A stretch of 8,339 nt of DNA from DASPXY01 sp038227745 (GTDB lineage Bacteria; Planctomycetota; Planctomycetia; Gemmatales; Gemmataceae). The notes under the pieces are model-generated. The model saw only the letters and a list, made by a program, of their open reading frames with translations. It searched no databases and had not been told where the DNA came from. How positions within the stretch are numbered: the first letter of the stretch is position 1; each line of letters opens with the position of its first letter. The stretch lies in assembly GCA_038227745.1 (NCBI GenBank), contig JBBRPS010000464.1:1-8339 (forward strand), written 5' to 3'. Below are positions 1 through 6,775 of this stretch, one piece after another. The translations under genes and the position numbers were made by a program.

Positions 1-95
1 GCCCTCGGTCGATGCGGGGCCGGCCCCCTCCCCTTCCCGCTGGCGGCGGCTACAATACGGGGCACGGGCAGAGCAGGGGCGGCATCCCCCCGGGA
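1..95. other. Intergenic DNA with isolated TACAAT box
   Basis: No coding sequence is supported here. A 12-bp GC palindrome lies at 16-27. A TACAAT hexamer at 51-56 looks like a bacterial -10 box, but I find no convincing -35 at normal spacing. The DNA downstream is the hairpin repeat and a gene fragment rather than an intact gene. If TACAAT is a promoter, it may be left over from a gene disrupted by the repeat. Confidence 0.25.
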
Positions 96-166
96 GCAGA
101 AAGGGGACGCATCTCAAATAATACGAACCTGGAATTCGTATTATTTGAGATGCGTCCCCTTTCTGC
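96..166. repeat. 71-bp perfect hairpin (palindromic repeat)
   Basis: The arms at 96-127 and 135-166 are perfect reverse complements over 32 bp, separated by a 7-nt spacer (128-134). The centre is AT-rich (AAATAATACGAA), which stands out in a window this GC-rich. A GGAG tetranucleotide at 93-96 sits against the left arm, a placement seen at some REP elements moved by REP-associated Y1 transposases. No transposase is present here, so a REP/MITE-like origin is inference. There is no U-tract placed as in a terminator, and there is no intact gene upstream within the window. Confidence 0.88.
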
Positions 167-200
167 CTATTCCTTTCTGCCCCTTTCTGCCCCTTTCTGC
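157..200 (+). repeat. Short direct repeats of CCCTTTCTGC
   Basis: The 10-mer CCCTTTCTGC occurs at 157-166 (the end of the hairpin arm), 181-190 and 191-200. A one-base variant, TCCTTTCTGC, is at 171-180. The last three copies are in direct tandem, and the repeated unit is the terminal sequence of the hairpin arm. This looks like local duplication or slippage at the edge of the palindromic element. Confidence 0.8.
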
Positions 201-206
201 CCCCAG

Positions 207-378
207 GTGAGCGCGACCGACCTTGGCTCGGCCGGCTTTACCCAGACGCGCGTCTGGAGCAACGCAGCCGGCTACGCCCCTCGTCGGCCAACGGCGGCTG
301 GTCGGTCGGCGGGCTGCCGTTCCTGCTGGGGGACGGCTCGGGCACCGTCCTCGCGGTCAGCGGCGGCACCGCCCGCTA
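207..378 (+). pseudogene. Remnant of an RHS-like surface protein gene
   Basis: Reading frame 207-278 gives VSATDLGSAGFTQTRVWSNA followed by AGYA. Shifting frame at about 279-281 continues with SSANGGWSVGGLPFLLGDG and ends near GTVLAVSGGTARY at 376-378. Joined, these resemble from memory the N-terminal part of large RHS-repeat proteins of Gemmata-type planctomycetes (pattern 'RVWSN..GYA...GW....LP.L......VL.VSGGTARYF'). One missing base in the CCCC run at 277-280 explains the frame change. The piece has no start codon context. It begins right after the tandem repeats and ends where the convergent minus-strand gene stops, so it is a fragment. The family assignment is tentative; the two-frame protein-like reading is directly visible. 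Confidence 0.45.
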
Positions 379-1283
379 CCCCGAGAAGACGAAGCCGTTG
401 CTCGAGCCGACGGCCAGCAGTCCGCCGTCGTTGGGGGCGGGATAGGCGAGGAAGTCGATGTCGTCGAGGTTGCCGACGACCGGCCCGCCCTGGGGGGGCT
501 GGTGCTGGGCAGCGTCACGCTGTACTGGGCCACGCCGGCGGCGCTGAAGCGAGTGAGCGTCCGGCCCCAGTCGGCCGTGTAGATGAGGCCGTTGGTATCG
601 ACGGCGATGGCGCGGTAGTCCTGCGCGACGGGGGTGGACGAGCCGGAAGGGGTGACGCTGGCGGGCAGGGTGACCGTGCGCAGCAGCGCCAGCGAGGACG
701 GGTCGTAGACGCGCAGGGTGCGGGAGGCGTCGAGTGCGTAGAGCTTGCCGTCCAGGCCGGCCGCCACGTCGATGGGCTGGAAGTCGGTGGCGAAGCGGTC
801 GGAGGTGCCGTCGGCCAGGTTGAAGCGGACGACCCCCTGCTCCGCGTCGCCGGCGGTGCTCATGTCGGTAGCGAAGGCCGAACTGCCGAGGACCGCCAGC
901 CCGCCGTAGCTGACGTTGTTGACGGTGCTCCAGCCGGCCGGCCCGGCCGTGTTCGACCAGGTGCCGGCCGCGGCGTCGTAGGCGCTGAGCTGCGGGGAGA
1001 AGGTGCCGTTGTAGACCAGCGGCTGCCGACCGTTGAAGGCCAGGTCGCGGGCGAACTCGGTGCCCCCGGTGATCGGGATGGAGACCGACCGGATCAACGA
1101 CCCGCTGGTGGTGTATTCCTTGAACAACGACCCGTTCGCCGAGGCCATCTGCGTGGAGATGTAAAGGCCGGTGACCGCCGGAGCGAGGCGGTCCTCGAGC
1201 AGCTCCAGGTGGAGGCGCGGTCGGCGAGTGGTTCGGGAGGAATGAGTCGGGCGGCGCGTCAGCAGGGAGAGGAAGCTGCGCAT
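376..1283 (-). CDS. Secreted propeller-like protein with LEDR export motif, frameshifted
   Basis: The product starts MRSFLSLLTRR, followed by a basic stretch and LELLEDRLAPAVTG. This is the N-terminal signature of many planctomycete extracellular proteins (Planc_extracel-type motif). The rest is beta-rich, with repeats such as GLAVLGSSAFATDM, DGKLYALDASRTLRVYD and NGLIYTADWGRTLTRFS, resembling NHL/PQQ-like propeller blades; no enzyme motif is seen. I chose the ATG at 1283 because GGAG lies 7 nt upstream and it matches the usual N-terminus. The frame also opens at GTG 1346. After SVTLPSTSPP the annotated frame becomes Arg/Ser/Thr/Pro-rich and runs to 357. One added base in the G7 run at 492-498 instead restores QGGPVVGNLDDIDFLAYPAP, then NDGGLLAVGSSNGFVFSG and a stop at 376-378. 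It is therefore a frameshifted gene or a sequencing indel, and its 3' end may also be truncated at the RHS-like fragment. Confidence 0.7.
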
Positions 1284-1379
1284 CGGCAATCTCCAGATCA
1301 GCCCGGCATCGCTCGACGGGGCGGTAGTGCGAGTCATCGGTTGCACGTCGCCACTGTCTGCGCTGACAGGCTAGAGCCT

Positions 1380-1408
1380 ATTGAGCCAGGACGCGGTCGG
1401 AATGTCAA
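1380..1408 (-). promoter_or_regulatory. Candidate sigma70-type promoter for the minus-strand secreted protein
   Basis: On the minus strand, a perfect TTGACA (-35; plus-strand 1403-1408) is followed after 17 bp by CTCAAT (plus-strand 1380-1385) as a weak -10. It lies about 100 bp upstream of the ATG at 1283. A CTGTC/GACAG inverted repeat (plus 1354-1358 and 1365-1369) would fall near the start of the transcript and could be an operator or leader hairpin. The -35 match and spacing are good and the -10 is poor. Function is inferred. Confidence 0.4.
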
Positions 1409-1549
1409 ACCCAGGCAGACCGTTTTGAGCCAAAAGTCCGGCGTGCCCGTCAAAGATCGAGAACAGAATATGCGCGAGAGGACGGACCGGCAACTCCGCG
1501 CGTGAAAAGTGCCGGGCGCGGCGGATGCGGAGAAGTCCAGTCCCCGTTC

Positions 1550-1597
1550 GTTTAGCCGCGCGCGGTGAGCCAGATCCCGCTACGCGGGGGGCGAGCG
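1550..1597 (+). repeat. Dispersed intergenic repeat, copy 1 (half element)
   Basis: This 48-bp sequence, starting GTTTAGCCGCG and ending GGGGGGCGAGCG, matches 8263-8310 at 46 of 48 positions. The differences are C1561 versus A8274 and A1582 versus G8295. At the second site the element continues into an inverted copy that forms a hairpin. Here that inverted half is absent and unrelated sequence follows. It looks like a multicopy planctomycete intergenic repeat, though genome-wide copy number cannot be seen from here. Confidence 0.85.
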
Positions 1598-1705
1598 TTC
1601 TCGGCGCCCCGCCGCCGGGGATGAACACGGCTGATTCGACCAGACGCCGTCCGCTCCGCGGCGCGAAAACGCATTACCCTTCTGTTACGCCTCGCCCGCA
1701 GCAGG

Positions 1706-1763
1706 TATGATGAAGGGGCCGCCGGGGTGTCCCCGGTGCTCCCCTCCGCTGACGGCCAGGAGG
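1706..1763 (+). promoter_or_regulatory. Leader of the caspase gene: possible -10 box and strong RBS
   Basis: A TATGAT hexamer at 1706-1711 is a plausible -10 box, with only weak -35 candidates (TTACGC at 1685-1690, 15 bp away). AGGAGG at 1758-1763 is a near-perfect Shine-Dalgarno sequence, 8 nt before ATG 1772. It fixes the start there rather than at the upstream in-frame codon at 1727. The RBS is convincing; the promoter is a guess. Confidence 0.5.
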
Positions 1764-1771
1764 ACCGTGCC

Positions 1772-4700
1772 ATGCCCCGGACTGCTCTTGCTCGCCCACC
1801 TTTCCCCGCCCGCAAGGTCTGCCTCGCCCTCCTGCTCGCGGCCGGGACCTGGGGCCTGGTCGGCACGAGAGACGCGCGCGCCCAGCCGAGCGAGACCCGC
1901 CGCGAATACTTCACGCCTGGCCTCACGGTCGAGACCGGCGCCCGCCGCGGCGCCTGCGACGTCCTCACCTTCAGCGCGGACGGCAAAACTCTCCTCGCGG
2001 TCGGCGACGACAAGGTCGTCCACCAGTGGAAGCTCTCCCTGGAGAAGGGGCTGGAGCCGGGCGAGCCGCTCCGCTGGCGCACCTGGCACGAGGCGCGCGG
2101 CAGCATCTACGCGATGGCCCTGTCGCCCGGCGACAACCGCTACGTCGCCATCGGCGGGCAGGGCATGGCGCCGGGCGCCGTCGCCGTCCTCGACCGCGCC
2201 GACGGGGGCAAGATCCGCCACAGCTTCACCGGCGCGAAGAACAGTGCGGCCGGCACCATCTGGTCGATGGGCTACTCGCCGACCGGCCGTCAGGTCGCCT
2301 ACGGCGTGCAGGACGGCACCGTCTGGCTCTGGGACCTCAAGGACGGCAAGGAGACCGAGCCGCGCCTCCTCGGCCGGCACAAGGGCGGACCGTACAACTA
2401 CGTCCGCCTGGTGACGTACCTCAACGCGCAGCACCTCCTCTCGGTCGATACGAACGGCAGTGCGCTGCGCTGGCCGGTCGCGGCGCCCGGCGAAACGTCA
2501 GAGCCGGCGCCGCTGTTCCGCTTCGACGCCTCGTCCCTCTACCGCGTGGTGCTGAGTCCGGACCGCAAGTGGCTGGTCGGCGTCGGCGGCGGCGGCAAGG
2601 GCGCCGCCTGGCTGGAGCTGCGCTCGATGCCCGACGGCGCGGTCAAGCGCTTCGCGCCCCTGCCGCGGGGGGAACTGCCCCACAACATCGCCTTCACCAG
2701 GGACTCGAAACGCCTGGCGGTCGGCGTCCGCCTCATGGCCGCGCCCGTGAAGGGCGCCAACAACTTCTACAAGGAAACCACCGACAAGGTCTATCTCTGC
2801 GACCCGGCCGACCCGGGACTGCGGCTGTCGCCCGGGCCGACGCCGACCTACCACCCCGAGGCCCTGGCCTTCCATCCTGATGGCGTCCACCTGGCCATCG
2901 CGGGCGGCGACGACCACGAGACGGCGGTGTGGGACGTGCGCACCAACACCCGGGTGGACGAGAGCCGCGGGCCGGGCAGCGGCCTGTGGGCGGTGGCCCT
3001 GTCGCCGGACGCCCGCTACCTCAGCTTCAAGGAGAAGCGCAACCGCGACCCCGCCACCCCCAACGACCGCGGCGCCGGCCCCTGGAAGGTGTTCGACCTG
3101 CAGCAGCGCAAATGGGCGCCGCCCAACGCCCTCAAGGCGGAGGCCCCCGCAACGGAAGAGGGCGGCTGGAAGATCCTCCACAGCATCGATCCTGCCCTGG
3201 AAGGCCCCGACCTGCCGCCGCTGGAGAAACGGCAGAACGGCTACATCTGGTTCGTCCAGAGCCCGCAGGGGAAGATCTACGAGCTGCCGACGGACAGGCA
3301 TCGCGACTGGCTGCCGCGCTGCTACGCCTTCTTGCCCGCGGTCAAGGCGGCGCCGGGCGTGCCGGGCAGGCCGGTGCGCCTGGCGGTCGGCCACCTGTGG
3401 GGCGTGAGCCTCTTCGACCTGAACGACGACGGCCCGCGGCTGCGCCGCCTGATGACCGGGCACGAGGGCGAGGTGATGGCCCTGGCCCTCTCGGCGGACC
3501 GGCGCCGGCTCGTGAGCGCCTCGCGCGATGAAACCGTGGCCGGTTGGAGCCTGGAGGACTGGCCGAGTCACCCCGAGCTGGGGGCGAGCTTCTTCGTGCG
3601 CCAGGGGCGGCTGTTCGTCGGCCAGGTGGACGCGGGCGGCCCCGCCTGGGAGACGGGCCTCAGCAAGGGCGACGAGCTGCTCCTCGTCGTCAGCGCCCGT
3701 AAAATACTCTACAACAAATCCGGAAAGTACACGAAGAAGGACGTCGGCACGGCCGCCGCCGGCCTCGCCGCCCTGGAGGGGACGGAGCCGGGCAAGGAGA
3801 TCTACCTGGCGTGGAAGCGCGGCGACGAAGGCAAGCTGATCGAGGCGTTGACCACGGTCCGCCAGCGGCCGCTGTGGCGCTTCTTCCCGACGCGCTCGGG
3901 CGACTGGGTGCTGTGGCGCTGGCGCGACTACTACTACGACACCTCGACCAACGGCGACTACCTCATCGGCTGGCAGCGGAACTACGACGATCCGTACCGC
4001 CGCCCGGAGTTCTACAAGGCCGAGCAGTTCCGCAAGGAGTTCCACAAGCCGGAGCGCGTCAAGGCCATGCTCGACGACTGGAAGACCGATCCGGCGCGGG
4101 TCGCGTTCCTCGACCTGGAGCCGCCCGCCGTGACCCTGGAGGCGTCCGCGGGGACCGTGACGGACAGCGACCTGGAGGTGGCGCTGACGGCGGTGCCGCG
4201 CGGCAGCGGCGAGAACCACCGCCTGACGCGCGTGCTGCTGTGGGTGAACGACTACCTGTTCGCGCAGTGGGCGACGCCCGCGGAACTGAAGCTCGACGCG
4301 AAGGGCGCTTTCGTGCGCAAGCGGACCATCCCGCGCAGCCTGCTGCGGCGCGGCGCGAACCTGCTGACGCTGCAGAGCTACAACCAGGGCGACGTGCGCG
4401 GCGAGGCGAAGCCGGTGAAGGTGGTGTACGAACGGCCGCCGGTCACGCCCGACCTGTACGGCGTCTTCATCGGCGTCAGCGACTACCGCAAGGCCAGCCC
4501 GCGCCTGGCCAGCCTGCACGCCGCCGAGGACGCCCAGGCCATGTTCCGCCTGTGGCTGCGCCGCGCCGGCGCGCTGTACAAGAAGGTCCACCTGGCGCCG
4601 CCGCTGCTCAACGGCCAGGCCACGCGCGACAGCGTCCTGCGCCTGCTTCGGGAACTCGAGGGCCGGGTCAAGCCGGACGACCGCCTGGTCTTCCACCTCG

Positions 4701-5296
4701 GCGGCCACGGCACGCGCCCCGGCGAGCTGCAGAAGCTGCTCAAGCTGCCGCCCGCGCGCCTCAAGGGCCTGGGCAGCTTCCTGTACTGCTGTGCGGACTT
4801 CGACGTCGAGCGGCTGCGCGACACCACGGTGAGCTTCGAGGAGCTGTACCTGGCGCTGGTGCGGCTGCCGTGTCACAAGGTGCTGCTGCTGGACACCTGC
4901 CACGCCGGCGACACGCGGAGCGGGCTGGAGAACCCCACGTCGAACCCGGTGCGCATCCTGACGCAGGACGGCGTCGGTCCGATCATCCTCGCCGCGTGCC
5001 GGCCGGAGGAGAGCGCTTACGAGGAGGGCACGATCGACCTCGGCCGCACGTTCGGCCTGTTCACCGCGGCGATCCGGCGGACGCTGGAAGAGCGGTTCGT
5101 TCAGGCGGACCGGAACAAGAACGGCGCGCTGGAGCCGGGCGAACTGTTCGCCCAGGTGTCGGTCCAGGTGCAGACGATGCTGCGCCAGCTCCGCAGCGAT
5201 GGCGTGCTGACCTCGGGCGACCAGCAGAACCCAATCGCCTTCCTCCCCAGCCTCGGCGAGGGCCTCGAGTTGGTGCGGCGGGAGGCACGGCGCTGA
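1772..5296 (+). CDS. Exported WD40-caspase (peptidase C14) fusion protein
   Basis: A 1174-residue protein, in order (residues from ATG 1772): signal peptide 1-37 (RK, hydrophobic VCLALLLAAGTWGLV, cleavage after ARA); about nine WD40-type blades between 62 and 597 (e.g. GTVWLWDLKDG, ETAVWDVRTN, MTGHEGEVMALALSADRRRL); a degenerate PDZ-like segment about 605-685 (VGQVDAGGPAWETGLSKGDE); a GDWVLWRWRDYYYD...GDYLIGW motif (710-734) common between propeller and caspase in bacterial WD40-caspases; an Ig-like beta region about 784-888; and a caspase/metacaspase-like domain from about 895 (LYGVFIGVSDY). The dyad is intact: His979 in FHLGGHGT and Cys1043 in LLLDTCHAG. AACRPEESAYE follows at 1074-1084. 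The C-terminus has an EF-hand-like loop DRNKNGALEPGE (1113-1124), as in several bacterial caspases. It probably acts outside the cytoplasm as a cysteine protease with a protein-binding propeller. Target and trigger are unknown. The frame is intact and the start rests on AGGAGG. Confidence 0.93.
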   Translation: MPRTALARPPFPARKVCLALLLAAGTWGLVGTRDARAQPSETRREYFTPGLTVETGARRGACDVLTFSADGKTLLAVGDDKVVHQWKLSLEKGLEPGEPLRWRTWHEARGSIYAMALSPGDNRYVAIGGQGMAPGAVAVLDRADGGKIRHSFTGAKNSAAGTIWSMGYSPTGRQVAYGVQDGTVWLWDLKDGKETEPRLLGRHKGGPYNYVRLVTYLNAQHLLSVDTNGSALRWPVAAPGETSEPAPLFRFDASSLYRVVLSPDRKWLVGVGGGGKGAAWLELRSMPDGAVKRFAPLPRGELPHNIAFTRDSKRLAVGVRLMAAPVKGANNFYKETTDKVYLCDPADPGLRLSPGPTPTYHPEALAFHPDGVHLAIAGGDDHETAVWDVRTNTRVDESRGPGSGLWAVALSPDARYLSFKEKRNRDPATPNDRGAGPWKVFDLQQRKWAPPNALKAEAPATEEGGWKILHSIDPALEGPDLPPLEKRQNGYIWFVQSPQGKIYELPTDRHRDWLPRCYAFLPAVKAAPGVPGRPVRLAVGHLWGVSLFDLNDDGPRLRRLMTGHEGEVMALALSADRRRLVSASRDETVAGWSLEDWPSHPELGASFFVRQGRLFVGQVDAGGPAWETGLSKGDELLLVVSARKILYNKSGKYTKKDVGTAAAGLAALEGTEPGKEIYLAWKRGDEGKLIEALTTVRQRPLWRFFPTRSGDWVLWRWRDYYYDTSTNGDYLIGWQRNYDDPYRRPEFYKAEQFRKEFHKPERVKAMLDDWKTDPARVAFLDLEPPAVTLEASAGTVTDSDLEVALTAVPRGSGENHRLTRVLLWVNDYLFAQWATPAELKLDAKGAFVRKRTIPRSLLRRGANLLTLQSYNQGDVRGEAKPVKVVYERPPVTPDLYGVFIGVSDYRKASPRLASLHAAEDAQAMFRLWLRRAGALYKKVHLAPPLLNGQATRDSVLRLLRELEGRVKPDDRLVFHLGGHGTRPGELQKLLKLPPARLKGLGSFLYCCADFDVERLRDTTVSFEELYLALVRLPCHKVLLLDTCHAGDTRSGLENPTSNPVRILTQDGVGPIILAACRPEESAYEEGTIDLGRTFGLFTAAIRRTLEERFVQADRNKNGALEPGELFAQVSVQVQTMLRQLRSDGVLTSGDQQNPIAFLPSLGEGLELVRREARR

Positions 5297-5304
5297 GAAT
5301 TTGC

Positions 5305-5321
5305 TGCCGGTTCCGCCGGCA
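5305..5321 (+). terminator. Weak hairpin after the caspase gene
   Basis: TGCCGG (5305-5310) and CCGGCA (5316-5321) pair around a 5-nt loop, starting 8 nt after the caspase stop codon. There is no T-run after it, so it would be a poor intrinsic terminator. It may simply be a local fold. Confidence 0.22.
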
Positions 5322-5355
5322 AATGTGCATAGGATAGTAGGAGAGGTTTCGCCAC

Positions 5356-5413
5356 GTGGGTCAGGATTCCAATCCTGACAGATCCATATGTCAGGATTGG
5401 AATCCTGACCCAC
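5356..5413. repeat. Nested palindrome between the two exported-protein genes
   Basis: The arms at 5356-5380 and 5389-5413 are perfect reverse complements over 25 bp with an 8-nt spacer (GATCCATA). Each arm is itself palindromic: TCAGGATTCCAATCCTGA (5361-5378) on the left and TCAGGATTGGAATCCTGA (5391-5408) on the right. The 8-mer TCAGGATT or its complement therefore occurs four times in 48 bp. It ends 21 bp before the next ATG, so it would lie in the leader of the downstream mRNA. It could be a mobile palindromic repeat, a bidirectional terminator, a protein-binding site or an mRNA processing hairpin; sequence alone does not decide. Confidence 0.9.
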
Positions 5414-5434
5414 CAGGTCAGCAGGGAGTTCGTC

Positions 5435-6775
5435 ATGAAGCGTCTCATCCGATGGAATCTTGTCGGCAGGTTTGGGGCGGCGGCGCTGGCCCTCGCCGTC
5501 TGGTCGGCGGCGGCCCCGCGCGCGCGGGCCGACGTGCTCGACAAGGAAATGCTGGGAAGCTGCGCCACGGTCATGGAGCACCTGCAGAAGCAGGGTTACA
5601 AGAACGTCGGCGTGCTGAAGTTCCGCGTGCAGGTGGGCAAGGGGCAGCCGCGCTTCGACGTCGGCCGCCTCAACTCGCTAATGGCGACGCGGCTGGAGAA
5701 CGCCCTGATCCTGGCCAACGACGAGGAGAACCCGGTCGGCGTGACGCGCGGGGCCAGCCAGGTCGCCGCGAACCGCGATAAGGGTGCGACCTACCTCACC
5801 GCCGAGGGTCTGCAGAAGCTGTTCGCGGGCACGTATCCGTTGGCCTGGGGCAAGGAGGTCGTCAAGATCGACGCCTTCCTGACCGGCGTCGTCAAGCTCA
5901 GCCCCGACATGGCGAAGGCGACCATCGTCCTGCAGGAGTACACGCCGTCCGCGGCCAAACCGAACGACCTGGCGACTTTCACGGTGCCGACGAACCGCCT
6001 GCTGCTCGCGGATCTGAACCGGAACTTTTTCGTGACGAAGCGCTCGCTGGAGAACACGGTCACCTTCGAGGAGGGCGACAAGGAGGCGGTCAAGAGTGCC
6101 GTCAAGCCGGACCCCAAGGGCATCGAGCCCGAGCCGAAACAGGGGGCGGACGAGACCCTGGACAGCGTGCTGGAGTTCGACGCCTACTACGACAAGGAGA
6201 AGGTCCAGCCCGGGGCGGACGGCCGGCTGCCCACGCCGAAGAAGGGCCAGGAAGTGTACTTCACCCTCAAGGCGAAGGAGCGGCTGGGCGTGATCCTCAA
6301 AGTGAACGGCGTCAACACGCTCAGCAAGGAGGGGATGGAGCGCGAGCCGGACGAGTACTCGATGTGGGTGCTGGACCCCGGCGTGCAATACACGATCCGC
6401 GGCTACTACACGCCGGACAAGGCGTTCGAGCCGTTCCAGGTGCTGGACGACAGCGAGTCCGCTTTGGCGAGCCTGGCCGACGACAGCAAGCGCGGCAAGA
6501 TCGAGCTGAGCGTTTTCCGGGCGGCGCCGGTCGAGGCGCTGCCGGACGTGGGGTCGCGGTCGGTGCAGCTCCGTTCGGGGGGGGGGATCCGCGCCGAGAG
6601 TTACGCGGAGGCACGGGGGGCGCTGCGCAAGGTGACGTCGGCCCGCCGCTCGCGCGGTCTGATGGTGCCCGGCGAGAACCAGGGCGCCCCGGTCGTCCGC
6701 ACCACGCCCTTCCAGGGCGTGCTGGCCGGACACCGGACCATCTCGTACTTTGAAACGTCCGCCAAGGCGCCGTAA
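5435..6775 (+). CDS. Exported protein of unknown function next to caspase gene
   Basis: A 446-residue protein, start fixed by AGGGAG (5423-5428) 6 nt before ATG. Residues 1-32 form a signal peptide (MKRLIRWNLVGRF, then AALALAVW, cleavage after ARA). Residues 33-205 look like one alpha/beta domain (VMEHLQKQGYKNVGVLKFRV, RLNSLMATRLENALILA, IDAFLTGVVKLS), which recalls CsgG/FlgO-type N-terminal domains; the resemblance is weak. An acidic, Lys/Pro-rich linker (206-240) leads to a second beta-rich domain (241-362) with QEVYFTLKAKERLGVILKVN and WVLDPGVQYTIRGYY. This resembles, from memory, a C-terminal domain of other planctomycete proteins and loosely DUF4384. The tail (363-446) is rich in Arg/Ser/Gly. 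No catalytic motif is seen. It follows the caspase gene on the same strand after 138 bp, so co-function or co-transcription is plausible but not shown. Confidence 0.85.
   Translation: MKRLIRWNLVGRFGAAALALAVWSAAAPRARADVLDKEMLGSCATVMEHLQKQGYKNVGVLKFRVQVGKGQPRFDVGRLNSLMATRLENALILANDEENPVGVTRGASQVAANRDKGATYLTAEGLQKLFAGTYPLAWGKEVVKIDAFLTGVVKLSPDMAKATIVLQEYTPSAAKPNDLATFTVPTNRLLLADLNRNFFVTKRSLENTVTFEEGDKEAVKSAVKPDPKGIEPEPKQGADETLDSVLEFDAYYDKEKVQPGADGRLPTPKKGQEVYFTLKAKERLGVILKVNGVNTLSKEGMEREPDEYSMWVLDPGVQYTIRGYYTPDKAFEPFQVLDDSESALASLADDSKRGKIELSVFRAAPVEALPDVGSRSVQLRSGGGIRAESYAEARGALRKVTSARRSRGLMVPGENQGAPVVRTTPFQGVLAGHRTISYFETSAKAP

Larger units (their letters stand above)
1284..1771. other. Intergenic region between divergent genes
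   Basis: This 488-bp stretch separates the divergent secreted-protein gene and the caspase gene. It holds the candidate minus-strand promoter (1380-1408), a dispersed repeat copy (1550-1597), a small GC hairpin at 1607-1620 (CCCCG stem, 4-nt loop), and the leader of the caspase gene. Short open frames exist on both strands (for example minus 1371-1628) but lack a convincing ribosome binding site or recognisable product. I see no RNA gene. Confidence 0.6.

Noticed and set aside
96..200. CRISPR-like array from the repeated CCCTTTCTGC units
   Set aside because: The units are 10 bp, directly tandem and without spacers, and no cas genes are present.
12..1505. Long plus-strand open frame across the hairpin and antisense to the secreted-protein gene
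   Set aside because: Composition is Arg/Ala/Gly-rich shadow coding. Only the 207-278 part reads like protein, and that belongs to the RHS-like fragment. The minus strand carries the export motif and propeller-like repeats.
1371..1628. Possible 85-codon minus-strand gene
   Set aside because: It overlaps the dispersed repeat and the candidate promoter, has no good ribosome binding site or recognisable motif, and most of its N-terminal part is translated repeat.
1685..2434. Minus-strand open frame over the start of the caspase gene
   Set aside because: It is opposite the signal peptide and first WD40 blades of a well-supported gene, and the product shows no domain.
1772..5296. Caspase gene as part of a known anti-phage defence island
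   Set aside because: No partner sensor, nuclease, CRISPR array or other defence gene is present, and the signal peptide argues against a cytosolic suicide effector.
3811..5337. 508-codon plus-strand open frame inside the caspase gene
   Set aside because: Out-of-frame shadow, very rich in Arg, Ala, Pro and Gly, with no family signal.
2498..5581. 1027-codon minus-strand open frame antisense to the caspase gene
   Set aside because: It is a by-product of high GC and few stops opposite a long gene. The product is Ala/Arg/Val/Gln-rich without domains, while the plus strand has clear WD40 and caspase motifs.
5678..6733. 351-codon minus-strand open frame opposite the 446-residue exported protein
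   Set aside because: Arg/Leu/Val/His-rich shadow composition; the plus strand has a signal peptide, an RBS and protein-like domains.
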